A stretch of DNA of 64,000 nucleotides from contig JBOGCF010000002.1 in assembly GCA_051656605.1 (NCBI GenBank), forward strand, positions 84,976 through 148,975. Reading direction: 5' to 3'. The DNA is from UBA12018 sp051656605 (GTDB lineage Bacteria > Bacteroidota > Bacteroidia > Bacteroidales > CAMTPD01). Position 1 is the first letter of the stretch; every line of letters begins with the position of its first letter. Below are positions 17,797-26,038 of this stretch, one piece after another. The notes below the pieces were generated by a model. The model did no database searches, had not been told where the DNA came from, and saw only the letters and a program-made list of their open reading frames with translations. Made by a program: the position numbers and the translations under genes.

Positions 17797-18492
17797 ATGA
17801 AAAAGATAGTTATCGCCGTAGACGGCTTTTCTTCGTGTGGAAAAAGCACTATGGCCAAAGATTTGGCTAAAGAAATCGGTTATACTTATATTGATAGCGG
17901 AGCTATGTACAGAGCCGTGACTCTTTATGCGATCGAGAATAACATGATTATTGATAATCGTGTCGACGAAGAAGCCTTGAAACATGCAATTGACAACCAT
18001 CTCATCCATATAACGTTCGAACTTAACCCTAAAACCGAGCAGCGCGATACTTTCTTAAACGGCAACGACGTAGAGTCGTTGATACGAAGCATGCAAGTAG
18101 CCTCAAAGGTTAGCATCATCAGTGCAATCAAATTTGTACGACAAGCACTTGTTGCCATGCAGCAAGAAATGGGTCAAGCCAAAGGTGTCGTAATGGACGG
18201 CCGAGACATCGGCACAGCCGTATTCCCAGATGCAGAACTAAAGATCTTCGTAACAGCATCTCCCGAGGTAAGAGCACAACGCCGCGTAGATGAACTCGTA
18301 GCTAAAGGAAGTGATGTATCCTTCGACGAGGTACTACAAAACGTAAAAGAAAGAGACCTAATGGATACAACTCGTGCCGAAAGTCCGCTTCGCAAAGCCA
18401 ATGATGCTCTTGAGTTAGACAACTCTCACCTCACCATTGCACAGCAAAAGGCTTGGTTACTGGAACAATTTAACAGCGTTGTGAAATCATAA
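17797..18492 (+). CDS. cmk: Cytidylate kinase
   Basis: Phosphorylates CMP and dCMP with ATP in the pyrimidine salvage and DNA-precursor pathway. Starting at MKKIVIAVDG gives 231 residues, close to the 227 of the E. coli enzyme. The P-loop GFSSCGKST lies at about residues 10-18, the CMP-binding segment YIDSGAMYRAVTL at about 33-45, and the arginine-rich GRDIGTAVFPDAELKIFVTA at about 135-154. The insert domain typical of long CMP kinases is present in the middle. ispH follows 24 bases downstream on the same strand. Confidence 0.95.
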   Translation: MKKIVIAVDGFSSCGKSTMAKDLAKEIGYTYIDSGAMYRAVTLYAIENNMIIDNRVDEEALKHAIDNHLIHITFELNPKTEQRDTFLNGNDVESLIRSMQVASKVSIISAIKFVRQALVAMQQEMGQAKGVVMDGRDIGTAVFPDAELKIFVTASPEVRAQRRVDELVAKGSDVSFDEVLQNVKERDLMDTTRAESPLRKANDALELDNSHLTIAQQKAWLLEQFNSVVKS

Positions 18493-18516
18493 ACAACGAA
18501 AACTATACAAGAATCT

Positions 18517-19410
18517 ATGATTAAAGTTGAAATAGATCAAGGTTCGGGATTTTGCTTCGGTGTAGTGAAAGCCATTGAAAGCGCAGAACGAGAATTGGCC
18601 AACAACCAACCCTTATACTGCCTTGGAGACATTGTTCACAACAGCCAAGAAGTAAGTCGCCTCAATCAAAAAGGCCTCTCAACCATTGATCACTCAGATC
18701 TTTCAAAGCTATCAAACGCCAAAGTCCTTCTTCGTGCTCACGGCGAACCTCCGTCGACCTACGAAACGGCAAAGCATAATAAAATAACAATTATAGATGC
18801 AACCTGCCCTGTTGTATTACAATTGCAACGAAAGATCAACAAGTACTTTCACTTGGTTGAGCCTCAAAACGGACAAATTGTGATTTACGGCAAAATCGGT
18901 CACGCTGAAGTAAACGGGCTTGTAGGACAAACCAACGGCAAAGCGGTGGTAATCGAAAAACCTGAAGATGCTGATGTGCTAGACTTTTCGCGTCCCATTA
19001 TTTTATTCTCGCAAACGACCAAGTCGATAGAAGGCCTACACAAAACCGTAGAGTATATTAGAGAGCGCATGCAAGAAGGCATTCAGTTCGAATACTTCGA
19101 CACCATTTGTCGTCAGGTAGCAAATCGAATCCCAAGCATCATAGACTTTGCTTCGAAACATGACTGGGTTTATTTTGTTGCCGGTCGCAAAAGCTCGAAC
19201 GGGAAAGTTCTGTTTGAAGAATGTAAGCGTGCCAATGAGCACACCATCTTTATTTCGGAAGACAACGAAATTACCGACAAACTTCCCGATTGGGTACAAA
19301 ACGTTGGTGTTTGCGGAGCAACGTCTACTCCGAAATGGCTTATGGAAAAAGTAGCAACCAAAGTAGAATTAATCAACAACCCAAAGGAAGATCATTCATC
19401 TAATATATAA
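18517..19410 (+). CDS. ispH: 4-hydroxy-3-methylbut-2-enyl diphosphate reductase
   Basis: The last enzyme of the MEP isoprenoid pathway, making IPP and DMAPP with an iron-sulfur cluster. The 297-residue protein has the three cluster cysteines in GFCFGVVKAI (about residue 13), DATCPVV (about 93) and DTICRQVANRI (about 195). Substrate-binding motifs RAHGEPPST, GHAEVNGLVGQT and GRKSSNGKVLFEECKR are present, as is the late CGATSTPKWLM. It shows that this organism makes isoprenoids by the MEP route and complements the prenyl synthase at 15.8 kb. A palindromic repeat array begins four bases after the stop. Confidence 0.95.
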   Translation: MIKVEIDQGSGFCFGVVKAIESAERELANNQPLYCLGDIVHNSQEVSRLNQKGLSTIDHSDLSKLSNAKVLLRAHGEPPSTYETAKHNKITIIDATCPVVLQLQRKINKYFHLVEPQNGQIVIYGKIGHAEVNGLVGQTNGKAVVIEKPEDADVLDFSRPIILFSQTTKSIEGLHKTVEYIRERMQEGIQFEYFDTICRQVANRIPSIIDFASKHDWVYFVAGRKSSNGKVLFEECKRANEHTIFISEDNEITDKLPDWVQNVGVCGATSTPKWLMEKVATKVELINNPKEDHSSNI

Positions 19411-19413
19411 CTT

Positions 19414-19543
19414 TTAAATCGTCAGAAGGCGGTCTGACGATTTAATCATAGTGAAGAAATAATCGTCAGGTCGCCATCTGACGATTCGAATCTAATGAAG
19501 AGTAAATCGTTTGATGGGCATCGAACGATTCGTTCTTCGTTTG
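19414..19543. repeat. Palindromic repeat array A: three 26-nt cores at exact 44-nt spacing
   Basis: Cores at 19417-19442, 19461-19486 and 19505-19530 each begin AATCGT and end ACGATT, and each can fold on itself. Core 1 and core 2 have CAG/CTG inner arms; core 3 has TTGATG/CATCGAA arms. Starts are 44 nt apart both times. The 18-nt linkers at 19443-19460 and 19487-19504 share TGAAGA. The base after core 3 begins CGTTCTTCG, an inverted linker end. Core 1 extends to a 13-bp stem (19414-19445). Cores 2 and 3 are identical to cores in the second array at 52.3 kb. Function is unknown. The first hairpin could terminate ispH transcription. Confidence 0.85.
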
Positions 19544-19544
19544 T

Positions 19545-19848
19545 TTTAGAATTAGAATCAACATATACATAAAAAGATAATTGTAACCTTCACAAATCAA
19601 TTACTCTATACTTTAAAATCAACCCTTGCGTCAACAATAGCTACGTATACGAACAATCGCGATACAACTTTACAATTCCTTGATCACATGTCTACCCAAT
19701 CAACACTCACAACTTATACTTTGAAAGATAAATCAACATTATTTAATCATAAATTCAAAATCAAAACAAATTACCGATCAATCTGTTAATCATATTAATT
19801 CTTTATGAAGATTACAATTGACTCGATTCATTCTAATCGAATAATTCT
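19545..19848. other. AT-rich intergenic stretch, no gene seen
   Basis: About 300 bases between array A and the pfkA promoter. I see no open reading frame with coding character, no tRNA and no strong hairpin. It may be a long upstream region for pfkA. Confidence 0.5.
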
Positions 19849-19856
19849 TACATTTG
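19849..19856 (+). promoter_or_regulatory. Putative -7 promoter element for pfkA
   Basis: TACATTTG matches TAnnTTTG, 27 bases before the pfkA ATG. No good -33 element was seen at the usual spacing. Confidence 0.5.
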
Positions 19857-19883
19857 TAGCAAACAACCAATATCAATAAGGCT

Positions 19884-20864
19884 ATGTCTAATATCAAATG
19901 CATTGGTCTCTTGACTTCGGGTGGCGATGCTCCCGGTATGAATGCTGCCATCCGTGCAGTAACAAGATCAGCGATCTATAACGGAATGGAAGTAAAAGGT
20001 ATTTATCGCGGTTATCGCGGATTAATATCCGGAGAAATCATTCCTTTCAAAACGCAGAATGTAAGTAATATCATCCAACAAGGTGGTACTATTCTCAAGA
20101 CTGCTCGTTGTAAAGAATTCATGACTCCCGAAGGACGTCAGCTAGCTTTCGAAACTTTACAAAAGGAAGGTATCGACGCTTTGGTAGTAATTGGTGGAGA
20201 TGGTACCCTTACCGGTGCTCGCATCTTTGCTCAAGAACACAACTTCCCTATCGTCGGATTACCGGGTACGATCGACAATGACTTGTTTGGCACTGACGTA
20301 ACCATCGGATACGATACAGCACTAAATACGATTGTTGAAGCAGTCGACAAGATTCGCGACACAGCTTCTTCTCATGAGCGCTTGTTCTTTATCGAGGTAA
20401 TGGGTCGTGATGCAGGTTTCCTTGCATTAAACGGAGCTTTGGCTTCAGGAGCAGAGGCTGCAATCATTCCTGAAATTGCAGTAGAAAAAGACCAACTTGC
20501 CGAAACAATCGAAAACGGTTTCCGTAAGTCTAAAAACAGTAGTATTGTATTGGTAGCTGAAAGCGACATTACGGGAGGTGCAATGGGCGTTGCCGAACGT
20601 GTAAAGAATGAGTATCCTCAATTTGATGTTCGTGTAACTATTCTAGGTCACATCCAACGTGGCGGTTCGCCTACAGCACAAGATAGAATCTTGGCTAGTA
20701 GAATGGGTGCTGCTGCTGTTGATGCATTACTTGACGATCAACGCAACGTAATGATTGGTATCCATAACGATCAGATTGTATATGTTCCTTTCGCAAAAGC
20801 AATCAAAAATGACAAACCAATCAATCGTGATCTATTAAATACACTTCGTATTCTATCGATCTAA
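19884..20864 (+). CDS. pfkA: ATP-dependent 6-phosphofructokinase
   Basis: Phosphorylates fructose-6-phosphate to fructose-1,6-bisphosphate, the committed glycolytic step. The 326-residue length matches bacterial PfkA. Motifs: TSGGDAPGMNAAIRAVTR near the N-terminus, GGDGTLTGA at about 102-110, the active-site GTIDNDLFGTDVTIGYDTA at about 125-143 with catalytic Asp in TIDND, EVMGRDAGFLAL at about 171-182, and GHIQRGGSPTAQDR at about 251-264. The Gly after GGDG (GGDGT) is the form seen in ATP-using enzymes. A diphosphate-using enzyme would normally have Asp there. It is a single-gene transcript with its own promoter and terminator. Confidence 0.95.
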   Translation: MSNIKCIGLLTSGGDAPGMNAAIRAVTRSAIYNGMEVKGIYRGYRGLISGEIIPFKTQNVSNIIQQGGTILKTARCKEFMTPEGRQLAFETLQKEGIDALVVIGGDGTLTGARIFAQEHNFPIVGLPGTIDNDLFGTDVTIGYDTALNTIVEAVDKIRDTASSHERLFFIEVMGRDAGFLALNGALASGAEAAIIPEIAVEKDQLAETIENGFRKSKNSSIVLVAESDITGGAMGVAERVKNEYPQFDVRVTILGHIQRGGSPTAQDRILASRMGAAAVDALLDDQRNVMIGIHNDQIVYVPFAKAIKNDKPINRDLLNTLRILSI

Positions 20865-20888
20865 TTTGCTTGGGTCTTTAATGATATA

Positions 20889-20922
20889 AAAAAAGCTTTC
20901 ATCTGTCGATGAAAGCTTTTTT
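20889..20922. terminator. Bidirectional terminator between pfkA and asnS
   Basis: A 15-bp perfect stem (AAAAAAGCTTTCATC with its complement) around a TGTC loop, with T-runs on both strands. The two flanking genes converge. Confidence 0.9.
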
Positions 20923-20940
20923 ATTTTGGATATTGTTGAA

Positions 20941-22338
20941 TTAGAATTCAGCATTTTTAGGTGTTCTTGCAAAAGGTATTACATCACGAATGTTTGCCAT
21001 ACCTGTTACGAACAACAACAAACGTTCGAATCCAAGACCAAAACCTGAGTGTGGTGCTGTTCCGAAACGACGTGTATCAAGATACCACCACATATCTTTC
21101 ATTGGGATACCCATTTCTTCGATACGTGCTGCTAGCTTGTCGTAATTTTCTTCACGCTGAGAACCGCCAATGATTTCTCCGATTTTTGGAAACAACACGT
21201 CCATTGCACGTACCGTTTTACCATCCTCGTTAAGCTTCATGTAGAATGCCTTGATATCTTTAGGATAATCAGTTAGAATTACCGGTTTCTTGAAATGATT
21301 CTCTACTAAATAGCGCTCGTGCTCTGATTGTAGATCCACACCCCATTTAACAGGGAATTCAAATTTATGACCACTCTTTTCTAGAATCTCGATACCCTCT
21401 GTATATGGAAGACGAACAAAGTCGTTTGCTACTACAAAGTTCAAACGATCGATCAATTCATTATCCCACATTTTGCAAAGGAATTCAAGATCATCCTTAC
21501 AATTATCCAATGCATATTGAATCAAATACTTTAAGAAGTCTTCCGCAAGATCCATATTTTCTTTGATCTCGTTGAAGGCAACCTCTGGTTCTACCATCCA
21601 GAATTCTGCAAGGTGACGAGGTGTATTTGAGTTTTCTGCACGGAAAGTAGGACCAAATGTATAGATAGCACCTAAAGCCATTGCTCCAAGTTCTCCTTCC
21701 AATTGACCTGACACCGTAAGATTTGATTGCTTACCAAAGAAGTCTTGTGAATAATCAACCTTACCTTCTTCTGTACGCGGTGGATTTTCAAGATCTAATG
21801 TAGTAACTTGAAACATTTGACCAGCGCCTTCTGCATCCGATGCTGTAATGATCGGTGTATGTAGATAGAAGAATCCTTTTTGGTTGAAGTAGTTGTGAAT
21901 TGCGAATGCCATAGCATGACGAATTCTCAATACTGCGCCAAAAGTATTGGTACGCGGACGAAGGTGCGCGATTTCACGTAAGAACTCTAATGTGTGACCT
22001 TTTTTCTGCAATGGATAAGTCGTAGGATCTGCAGTTCCGTAGATTTCAATTTCTTCAGCTTGTATCTCAGCAGTCTGACCTTTACCTTGTGACTCGACAA
22101 GAAGACCGTTTACATTGATACAAGATCCTGTTGTAATTGGTTTCAACTCTTCTTCACTGAAGCGAGTCATATCAATCACAACTTGAATATTATGAATTGT
22201 AGAACCATCATTTAAAGCAACAAAACTAACATGCTTGTTTCCTCTACGGGTTCTCACCCATCCTTTTACATTGACTTTGGTACCAATAGCCGGGTTTTTA
22301 ACCGCGTCTACGATTTTAGTTCTACTAATTGTTTCCAT
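20941..22338 (-). CDS. asnS: Asparaginyl-tRNA synthetase
   Basis: A class II synthetase charging tRNA-Asn. The 465-residue protein has an N-terminal OB-fold anticodon-binding domain at about residues 15-105 (VNVKGWVRTRRGNKHVSF) and a catalytic core from about 125. Class II motif 2 is FRAENSNTPRHLAEFWMVEP at about 228-247. Motif 3 is GFGLGFERLLLFVTGM at about 431-446, close to the C-terminal IRDVIPFARTP. Its presence means direct charging of Asn rather than only the transamidation route. This agrees with the asparagine synthetase asnA at 28.8 kb. It lies 69 bases downstream of rluB, with a hairpin between them. Confidence 0.95.
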   Translation of the reverse strand: METISRTKIVDAVKNPAIGTKVNVKGWVRTRRGNKHVSFVALNDGSTIHNIQVVIDMTRFSEEELKPITTGSCINVNGLLVESQGKGQTAEIQAEEIEIYGTADPTTYPLQKKGHTLEFLREIAHLRPRTNTFGAVLRIRHAMAFAIHNYFNQKGFFYLHTPIITASDAEGAGQMFQVTTLDLENPPRTEEGKVDYSQDFFGKQSNLTVSGQLEGELGAMALGAIYTFGPTFRAENSNTPRHLAEFWMVEPEVAFNEIKENMDLAEDFLKYLIQYALDNCKDDLEFLCKMWDNELIDRLNFVVANDFVRLPYTEGIEILEKSGHKFEFPVKWGVDLQSEHERYLVENHFKKPVILTDYPKDIKAFYMKLNEDGKTVRAMDVLFPKIGEIIGGSQREENYDKLAARIEEMGIPMKDMWWYLDTRRFGTAPHSGFGLGFERLLLFVTGMANIRDVIPFARTPKNAEF

Positions 22339-22373
22339 TATTTCTAAATTAAATTCATGGTTAATGAAAAAAC

Positions 22374-22398
22374 TTAGCCGGCTTTTGAAACCGGCTAA
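22374..22398 (-). terminator. Hairpin between rluB-like gene and asnS
   Basis: TTAGCCGG (22374-22381) pairs with CCGGCTAA (22391-22398), with a T-rich tail on the minus strand. It probably terminates the purB-rluB transcript ahead of asnS. Confidence 0.75.
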
Positions 22399-22407
22399 AT
22401 CTATTTA

Positions 22408-23877
22408 TTATTCAAATGCTCCCATGCGAAGCATGTTTACTTCTTTTTCAGTTAAGAAACGCCATTTGCCACGGCTTAGGTTTTTCTTAGTAAGACCTGC
22501 GAAATAAACACGGTCTAGTTTTGTAACACGGTAACCTAGTGTTTCAAAAATACGACGTACAATACGGTTACGACCTGAGTGAATTTCGATACCAACTTGA
22601 GATTTGTCGTCTTCAGTTGCGTAGCTAATTGCGTCAGCGTGAATTTCACCGTCTTCAAGCTCGATACCATTTGCAATCTTCTCCATATCTTCGATTGCTA
22701 CCGGTTTATCCAACCATACGTGATAGATTTTCTTCTTCTTGTATGATGGATGTGTTAGCTTAGATGCTAGATCTCCATCATTTGTCAACAACAATACACC
22801 TGTTGTGTTTCTGTCAAGACGACCTACAGGGTAGATTCTTTCACGACATGCGTTCTTTACAAGATCCATTACTGTAAGACGTTCTTGTGGATCGTCTGAA
22901 GTAGTTACACAGTTTTTAGGCTTGTTAAGTACGATATACACCTTACTTTCGATGCTTACCGCCTGATCGTGGAACGTAACATTGTCTGCTCTTGTGATCT
23001 TAGTACCTAATTCTGTTACAACTTGATCATTCACCTTTACAACTCCAGCTTGGATATATTCATCGGCCTCACGACGAGAACATACACCTGCATTAGCCAA
23101 AAACTTGTTCAAACGAATTGGCTCATTTGGATCTGCCAATACTTCTTTGTACTTCAATTGTTTTTGGAAGCTGTATTTTGCATTTGGATTATAATCATCA
23201 CTTCTGCGTTGCATTGGACGATTGCCCCCACCTTGTTGTGGTCTGCCATAGCCACCTTGTTGTGGTCTGCCATAACCGCCGCCTTGCTGTGGTCTGCCAT
23301 AACCGCCACCTTGTTGTGGTCTGCCATAACTATTACCTTGCTGTGGTCTGCCATAACCGCCGCCTTGTTGTGGTCTGCCATAACCGCCACCTTGTTGTGG
23401 TCTGCCATAACTACCGCCGCCTTGTTGTGGTCTACCATAACCGCCACCTCTATTATTATTGTCATAATTTGGTGTTCTGGTTTCACCTACACGAGGTCTT
23501 CTTCTTTTTAGACTATCGTCGCCCCCTTCTGGAGTTGAGCTATACACACGTGCAGAACGATCATCTTGATTTCCGTAAGAACGATTCTGATTGTAGCCAT
23601 CGTTGTTATACGATGGGCGATTGCCATAAGATGGACGATTACCATAAGACGGACGGTCGCCACCTTGACGATTACCATATGATGGACGATCGCCGCCTTG
23701 ACGATTGCCATAAGATGGACGATTACCACCTGAACGGTCGTAAGATCTTTTTTCATAACCACCTTCATTTCTGAAGTTTGGATTATAAGATCTTCTTTCT
23801 TGTCCATCTCTTTCTTGATAGTCATTGTTTCTAACAATTACTTTTCTTGGACGAGCATCTTCTCTGTCTGTGTTCAT
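22408..23877 (-). CDS. RluB/RsuA-family pseudouridine synthase with a long Gly/Arg/Gln-rich N-terminal repeat region
   Basis: A 489-residue protein in two parts. Residues 1 to about 250 are low complexity: NRPSYG and GGDRPSYGNRQ repeats followed by eight copies of an eight-residue GRPQQ-containing unit. From about 254 it is a normal RluB-type enzyme: an S4 RNA-binding domain (IRLNKFLANAGVCSRREADE), then the catalytic core with PVGRLDRNTTGVLLLTNDGD, whose Asp is the nucleophile, and RNRIVRRIFETLGY. Family members isomerise a uridine of 23S rRNA. The basic disordered arm may bind RNA or promote condensation; that is inference. Typical RluB is about 230-300 residues. It lies 65 bases downstream of purB on the same strand. 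Confidence 0.9.
   Translation of the reverse strand: MNTDREDARPRKVIVRNNDYQERDGQERRSYNPNFRNEGGYEKRSYDRSGGNRPSYGNRQGGDRPSYGNRQGGDRPSYGNRPSYGNRPSYNNDGYNQNRSYGNQDDRSARVYSSTPEGGDDSLKRRRPRVGETRTPNYDNNNRGGGYGRPQQGGGSYGRPQQGGGYGRPQQGGGYGRPQQGNSYGRPQQGGGYGRPQQGGGYGRPQQGGYGRPQQGGGNRPMQRRSDDYNPNAKYSFQKQLKYKEVLADPNEPIRLNKFLANAGVCSRREADEYIQAGVVKVNDQVVTELGTKITRADNVTFHDQAVSIESKVYIVLNKPKNCVTTSDDPQERLTVMDLVKNACRERIYPVGRLDRNTTGVLLLTNDGDLASKLTHPSYKKKKIYHVWLDKPVAIEDMEKIANGIELEDGEIHADAISYATEDDKSQVGIEIHSGRNRIVRRIFETLGYRVTKLDRVYFAGLTKKNLSRGKWRFLTEKEVNMLRMGAFE
23224..23450 (-). repeat. In-frame tandem repeat of about 24 nt encoding YGRPQQGG units
   Basis: Near-identical 24-nt units containing CTTGTTGTGGTCTGCCATA, as read on the plus strand, repeat through this segment and encode eight GRPQQ blocks of the rluB-like gene. 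Unit length is a multiple of three, so copy-number change would keep frame. Open frames on the opposite strand here are shadows of the repeat. Confidence 0.9.
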
Positions 23878-23942
23878 TTTCCTGAATAATTGAATTGTAA
23901 ATACTCTTTTTGCAACCTCACGGTTACGTCTCTCATTTAATA

Positions 23943-25286
23943 TTAAATACCAGTATAATTATGTGGTGTTATTTTTTTCAACTCTTCTTTTACATCATCA
24001 CTTACTTGAAGTGTGTCGATAAATTCACGAATTGAAGTTTCTGTTATACCTTCGTTGGTACGAGTTAAAGCTTTAAGCGCTTCATAAGGTTTCGGGTATC
24101 CTTCTCTACGAAGAATAGTTTGAATACCTTCTGCTACAACAGCCCAACAATTATCAAGGTCATTATACAAAGCTTGTTCATTTAATAACAATTTACCCAA
24201 ACCTTTTGATAAACTTTGCAATGCAATTAACATATGTGCAAATGGCACACCCACATTACGAAGTACCGTCGAGTCTGTAAGGTCACGTTGCAACCTTGAG
24301 ATTGGCAGTTTTGCAGCCAAATGTTCTAATATTGCATTTGCAACACCCAAATTTCCTTCTGCATTTTCGAAGTCGATTGGATTTACTTTGTGTGGCATCG
24401 CAGATGATCCTACTTCTCCAGCTTTAATTTTTTGCTTGAAGTATTCCATCGAGATATATTGCCAGAAGTCACGGTTTAAGTCGACCAAAATAGTATTGAT
24501 ACGTTTTAGACCGTCAAATAAAGCTGCAAGATTATCATAGTTTGAAATTTGTGTAGTCCATTCCTCTCTCTCCAGACCTAAATGGTTTGCTACAAAATCA
24601 TTTCCAAAATCTTTCCAATTTACGGATGGATAAGCAACATTATGAGCATTGAAATTACCTGTTGCTCCACCAAATTTCGCAGAAATAGGAGTTGCTTTTA
24701 CAAGCTCCAACTGCTTTTCTAGTCTATATACGAAAACCATTACTTCTTTACCCAAACGAGTTGGTGATGCTGGTTGTCCGTGTGTTTTAGCAAGCATTGA
24801 AATGTTACTCCATTCATTGGCATATTTTTTAAGCATATCCAATACATCTGTAAACATTGGGTAGTATACATCTACTAATGCTTCTTTTATTGACAAAGGT
24901 ACAGAGGTATTATTGATATCTTGCGAAGTAAGCCCAAAATGGATAAACTCTTTGTAATCTTCCAGTTTAAGCAAGTCGAATTTTTCTTTAATAAAATACT
25001 CAACTGCCTTAACATCATGATTTGTTACACTTTCAATCTCCTTGATCTTCTTTGCGTCTTCAACCGAAAAATCTTTGTATACTTTACGCAAATCTTCGAT
25101 AAGCCCCGGGTTAGACAATCCACTTAACTGAGGCAAGACATCCATCAATGCAATAAAATACTCTATCTCTACCTGCACTCTATACTTGATCAGTGCATAT
25201 TCTGAAAAGTAAGCCGACAATACCGAAGTTTTGTCTCTATAACGCCCATCAACGGGTGATACAGCAGTTAGCGGTGTAAATTCCAT
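23943..25286 (-). CDS. purB: Adenylosuccinate lyase
   Basis: Cleaves adenylosuccinate to AMP and SAICAR to AICAR in purine synthesis; a member of the fumarase/aspartase superfamily. The 447-residue protein has the signature GSSAMPHKVNPIDFENAEGN at about residues 292-311, carrying the catalytic serine loop. It also has HFGLTSQDINNTS at about 117-129 and KTHGQPASPTRLGKE at about 165-179. These are the three conserved regions that build the shared active sites of the homotetramer. The NFNAHNVAYP segment is typical of PurB rather than argininosuccinate lyase. It is probably the first gene of a purB-rluB transcript. Confidence 0.95.
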   Translation of the reverse strand: MEFTPLTAVSPVDGRYRDKTSVLSAYFSEYALIKYRVQVEIEYFIALMDVLPQLSGLSNPGLIEDLRKVYKDFSVEDAKKIKEIESVTNHDVKAVEYFIKEKFDLLKLEDYKEFIHFGLTSQDINNTSVPLSIKEALVDVYYPMFTDVLDMLKKYANEWSNISMLAKTHGQPASPTRLGKEVMVFVYRLEKQLELVKATPISAKFGGATGNFNAHNVAYPSVNWKDFGNDFVANHLGLEREEWTTQISNYDNLAALFDGLKRINTILVDLNRDFWQYISMEYFKQKIKAGEVGSSAMPHKVNPIDFENAEGNLGVANAILEHLAAKLPISRLQRDLTDSTVLRNVGVPFAHMLIALQSLSKGLGKLLLNEQALYNDLDNCWAVVAEGIQTILRREGYPKPYEALKALTRTNEGITETSIREFIDTLQVSDDVKEELKKITPHNYTGI

Positions 25287-25309
25287 ATAATCTTATTATT
25301 GTAGTACTG

Positions 25310-25317
25310 CAAAGTTA
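25310..25317 (-). promoter_or_regulatory. Putative -7 promoter element for purB
   Basis: On the minus strand this reads TAACTTTG, matching TAnnTTTG, 24 bases before the purB start codon. Confidence 0.5.
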
Positions 25318-25375
25318 ATATATTATTCTATTTTTGAAGCTGATGCAATTTATTTTTTGATTTTTTCTCCCAAAG

Positions 25376-25407
25376 TGTTGCAATATAAAAAAAATGACGT
25401 ATCTTTG
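25376..25407 (+). promoter_or_regulatory. Promoter of the tRNA-Val array
   Basis: TGTTG (25376-25380) and TATCTTTG (25400-25407) are separated by 19 bases, the spacing expected for the Bacteroidota -33/-7 pair. The first tRNA gene begins 42 bases downstream. Confidence 0.7.
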
Positions 25408-25448
25408 CATCGCAATTGAGAACAAAACATCTCTTCTGCACAATTATC

Positions 25449-25523
25449 GGGTTCATAGCTCAGCTGGTTCAGAGCACCTGCCTTACAAGCAGGGGGTCAT
25501 AGGTTCGAATCCTATTGGACCCA
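25449..25523 (+). tRNA. tRNA-Val (anticodon TAC), copy 1
   Basis: A 75-nt cloverleaf. The acceptor stem GGGTTCA pairs with TGGACCC. The anticodon arm is CCTGC-CTTACAA-GCAGG with anticodon TAC, and the T arm contains GGTTCGAATCC. CCA is not encoded. It is the first of five identical genes. Confidence 0.97.
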
Positions 25524-25558
25524 CGATAAAAACAAGTTCTTTTATTAATTTATTTATC

Positions 25559-25633
25559 GGGTTCATAGCTCAGCTGGTTCAGAGCACCTGCCTTACAAGC
25601 AGGGGGTCATAGGTTCGAATCCTATTGGACCCA
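25559..25633 (+). tRNA. tRNA-Val (anticodon TAC), copy 2
   Basis: Identical to copy 1 across all 75 bases. The spacer before it is 35 bases and nearly the same as the spacer after it, which indicates recent tandem duplication. Confidence 0.97.
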
Positions 25634-25670
25634 CGATAAAAAACAAGTTCTTTTTATTAATTTATTTATC

Positions 25671-25745
25671 GGGTTCATAGCTCAGCTGGTTCAGAGCACC
25701 TGCCTTACAAGCAGGGGGTCATAGGTTCGAATCCTATTGGACCCA
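25671..25745 (+). tRNA. tRNA-Val (anticodon TAC), copy 3
   Basis: Identical to copies 1 and 2. The preceding 37-base spacer differs from the first spacer only in the lengths of its A-run and T-run. Confidence 0.97.
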
Positions 25746-25779
25746 CGATAAAACAAGTTCTTTTTTATTAAAGACTTCC

Positions 25780-25854
25780 GGGTTCATAGCTCAGCTGGTT
25801 CAGAGCACCTGCCTTACAAGCAGGGGGTCATAGGTTCGAATCCTATTGGACCCA
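25780..25854 (+). tRNA. tRNA-Val (anticodon TAC), copy 4
   Basis: Identical gene body. The preceding 34-base spacer keeps the first half of the common spacer (CGATAAAACAAGTTC) but diverges after it. Confidence 0.97.
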
Positions 25855-25887
25855 CGGAATAATATCATTCTTTCTATTTAGACATTC

Positions 25888-25962
25888 GGGTTCATAGCTC
25901 AGCTGGTTCAGAGCACCTGCCTTACAAGCAGGGGGTCATAGGTTCGAATCCTATTGGACCCA
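25888..25962 (+). tRNA. tRNA-Val (anticodon TAC), copy 5
   Basis: Identical gene body after an unrelated 33-base spacer. It is followed directly by a terminator hairpin. Confidence 0.97.
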
Positions 25963-25964
25963 CG

Positions 25965-25994
25965 AAGCTACCTTATACAAGGTAGCTTTTTTTT
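25965..25994 (+). terminator. Terminator of the tRNA-Val array
   Basis: AAGCTACCTT (25965-25974) pairs with AAGGTAGCTT (25979-25988) and is followed by a T-run to 25994. It starts two bases after the last tRNA. Confidence 0.9.
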
Positions 25995-26038
25995 ATTTAT
26001 AGACTTTATCGATTGTAAAATCACCACAGTAGGTTGAT

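Noticed and set aside
23023..23774. Long plus-strand frames opposite the rluB-like gene
   Set aside because: They are shadows of the repetitive Gly-rich coding region; the minus-strand frame has the S4 and pseudouridine synthase domains.
25394..25612. Reading frame of 72 codons over the tRNA-Val genes
   Set aside because: It runs through two identical tRNA genes, so it is an artefact of structural RNA.
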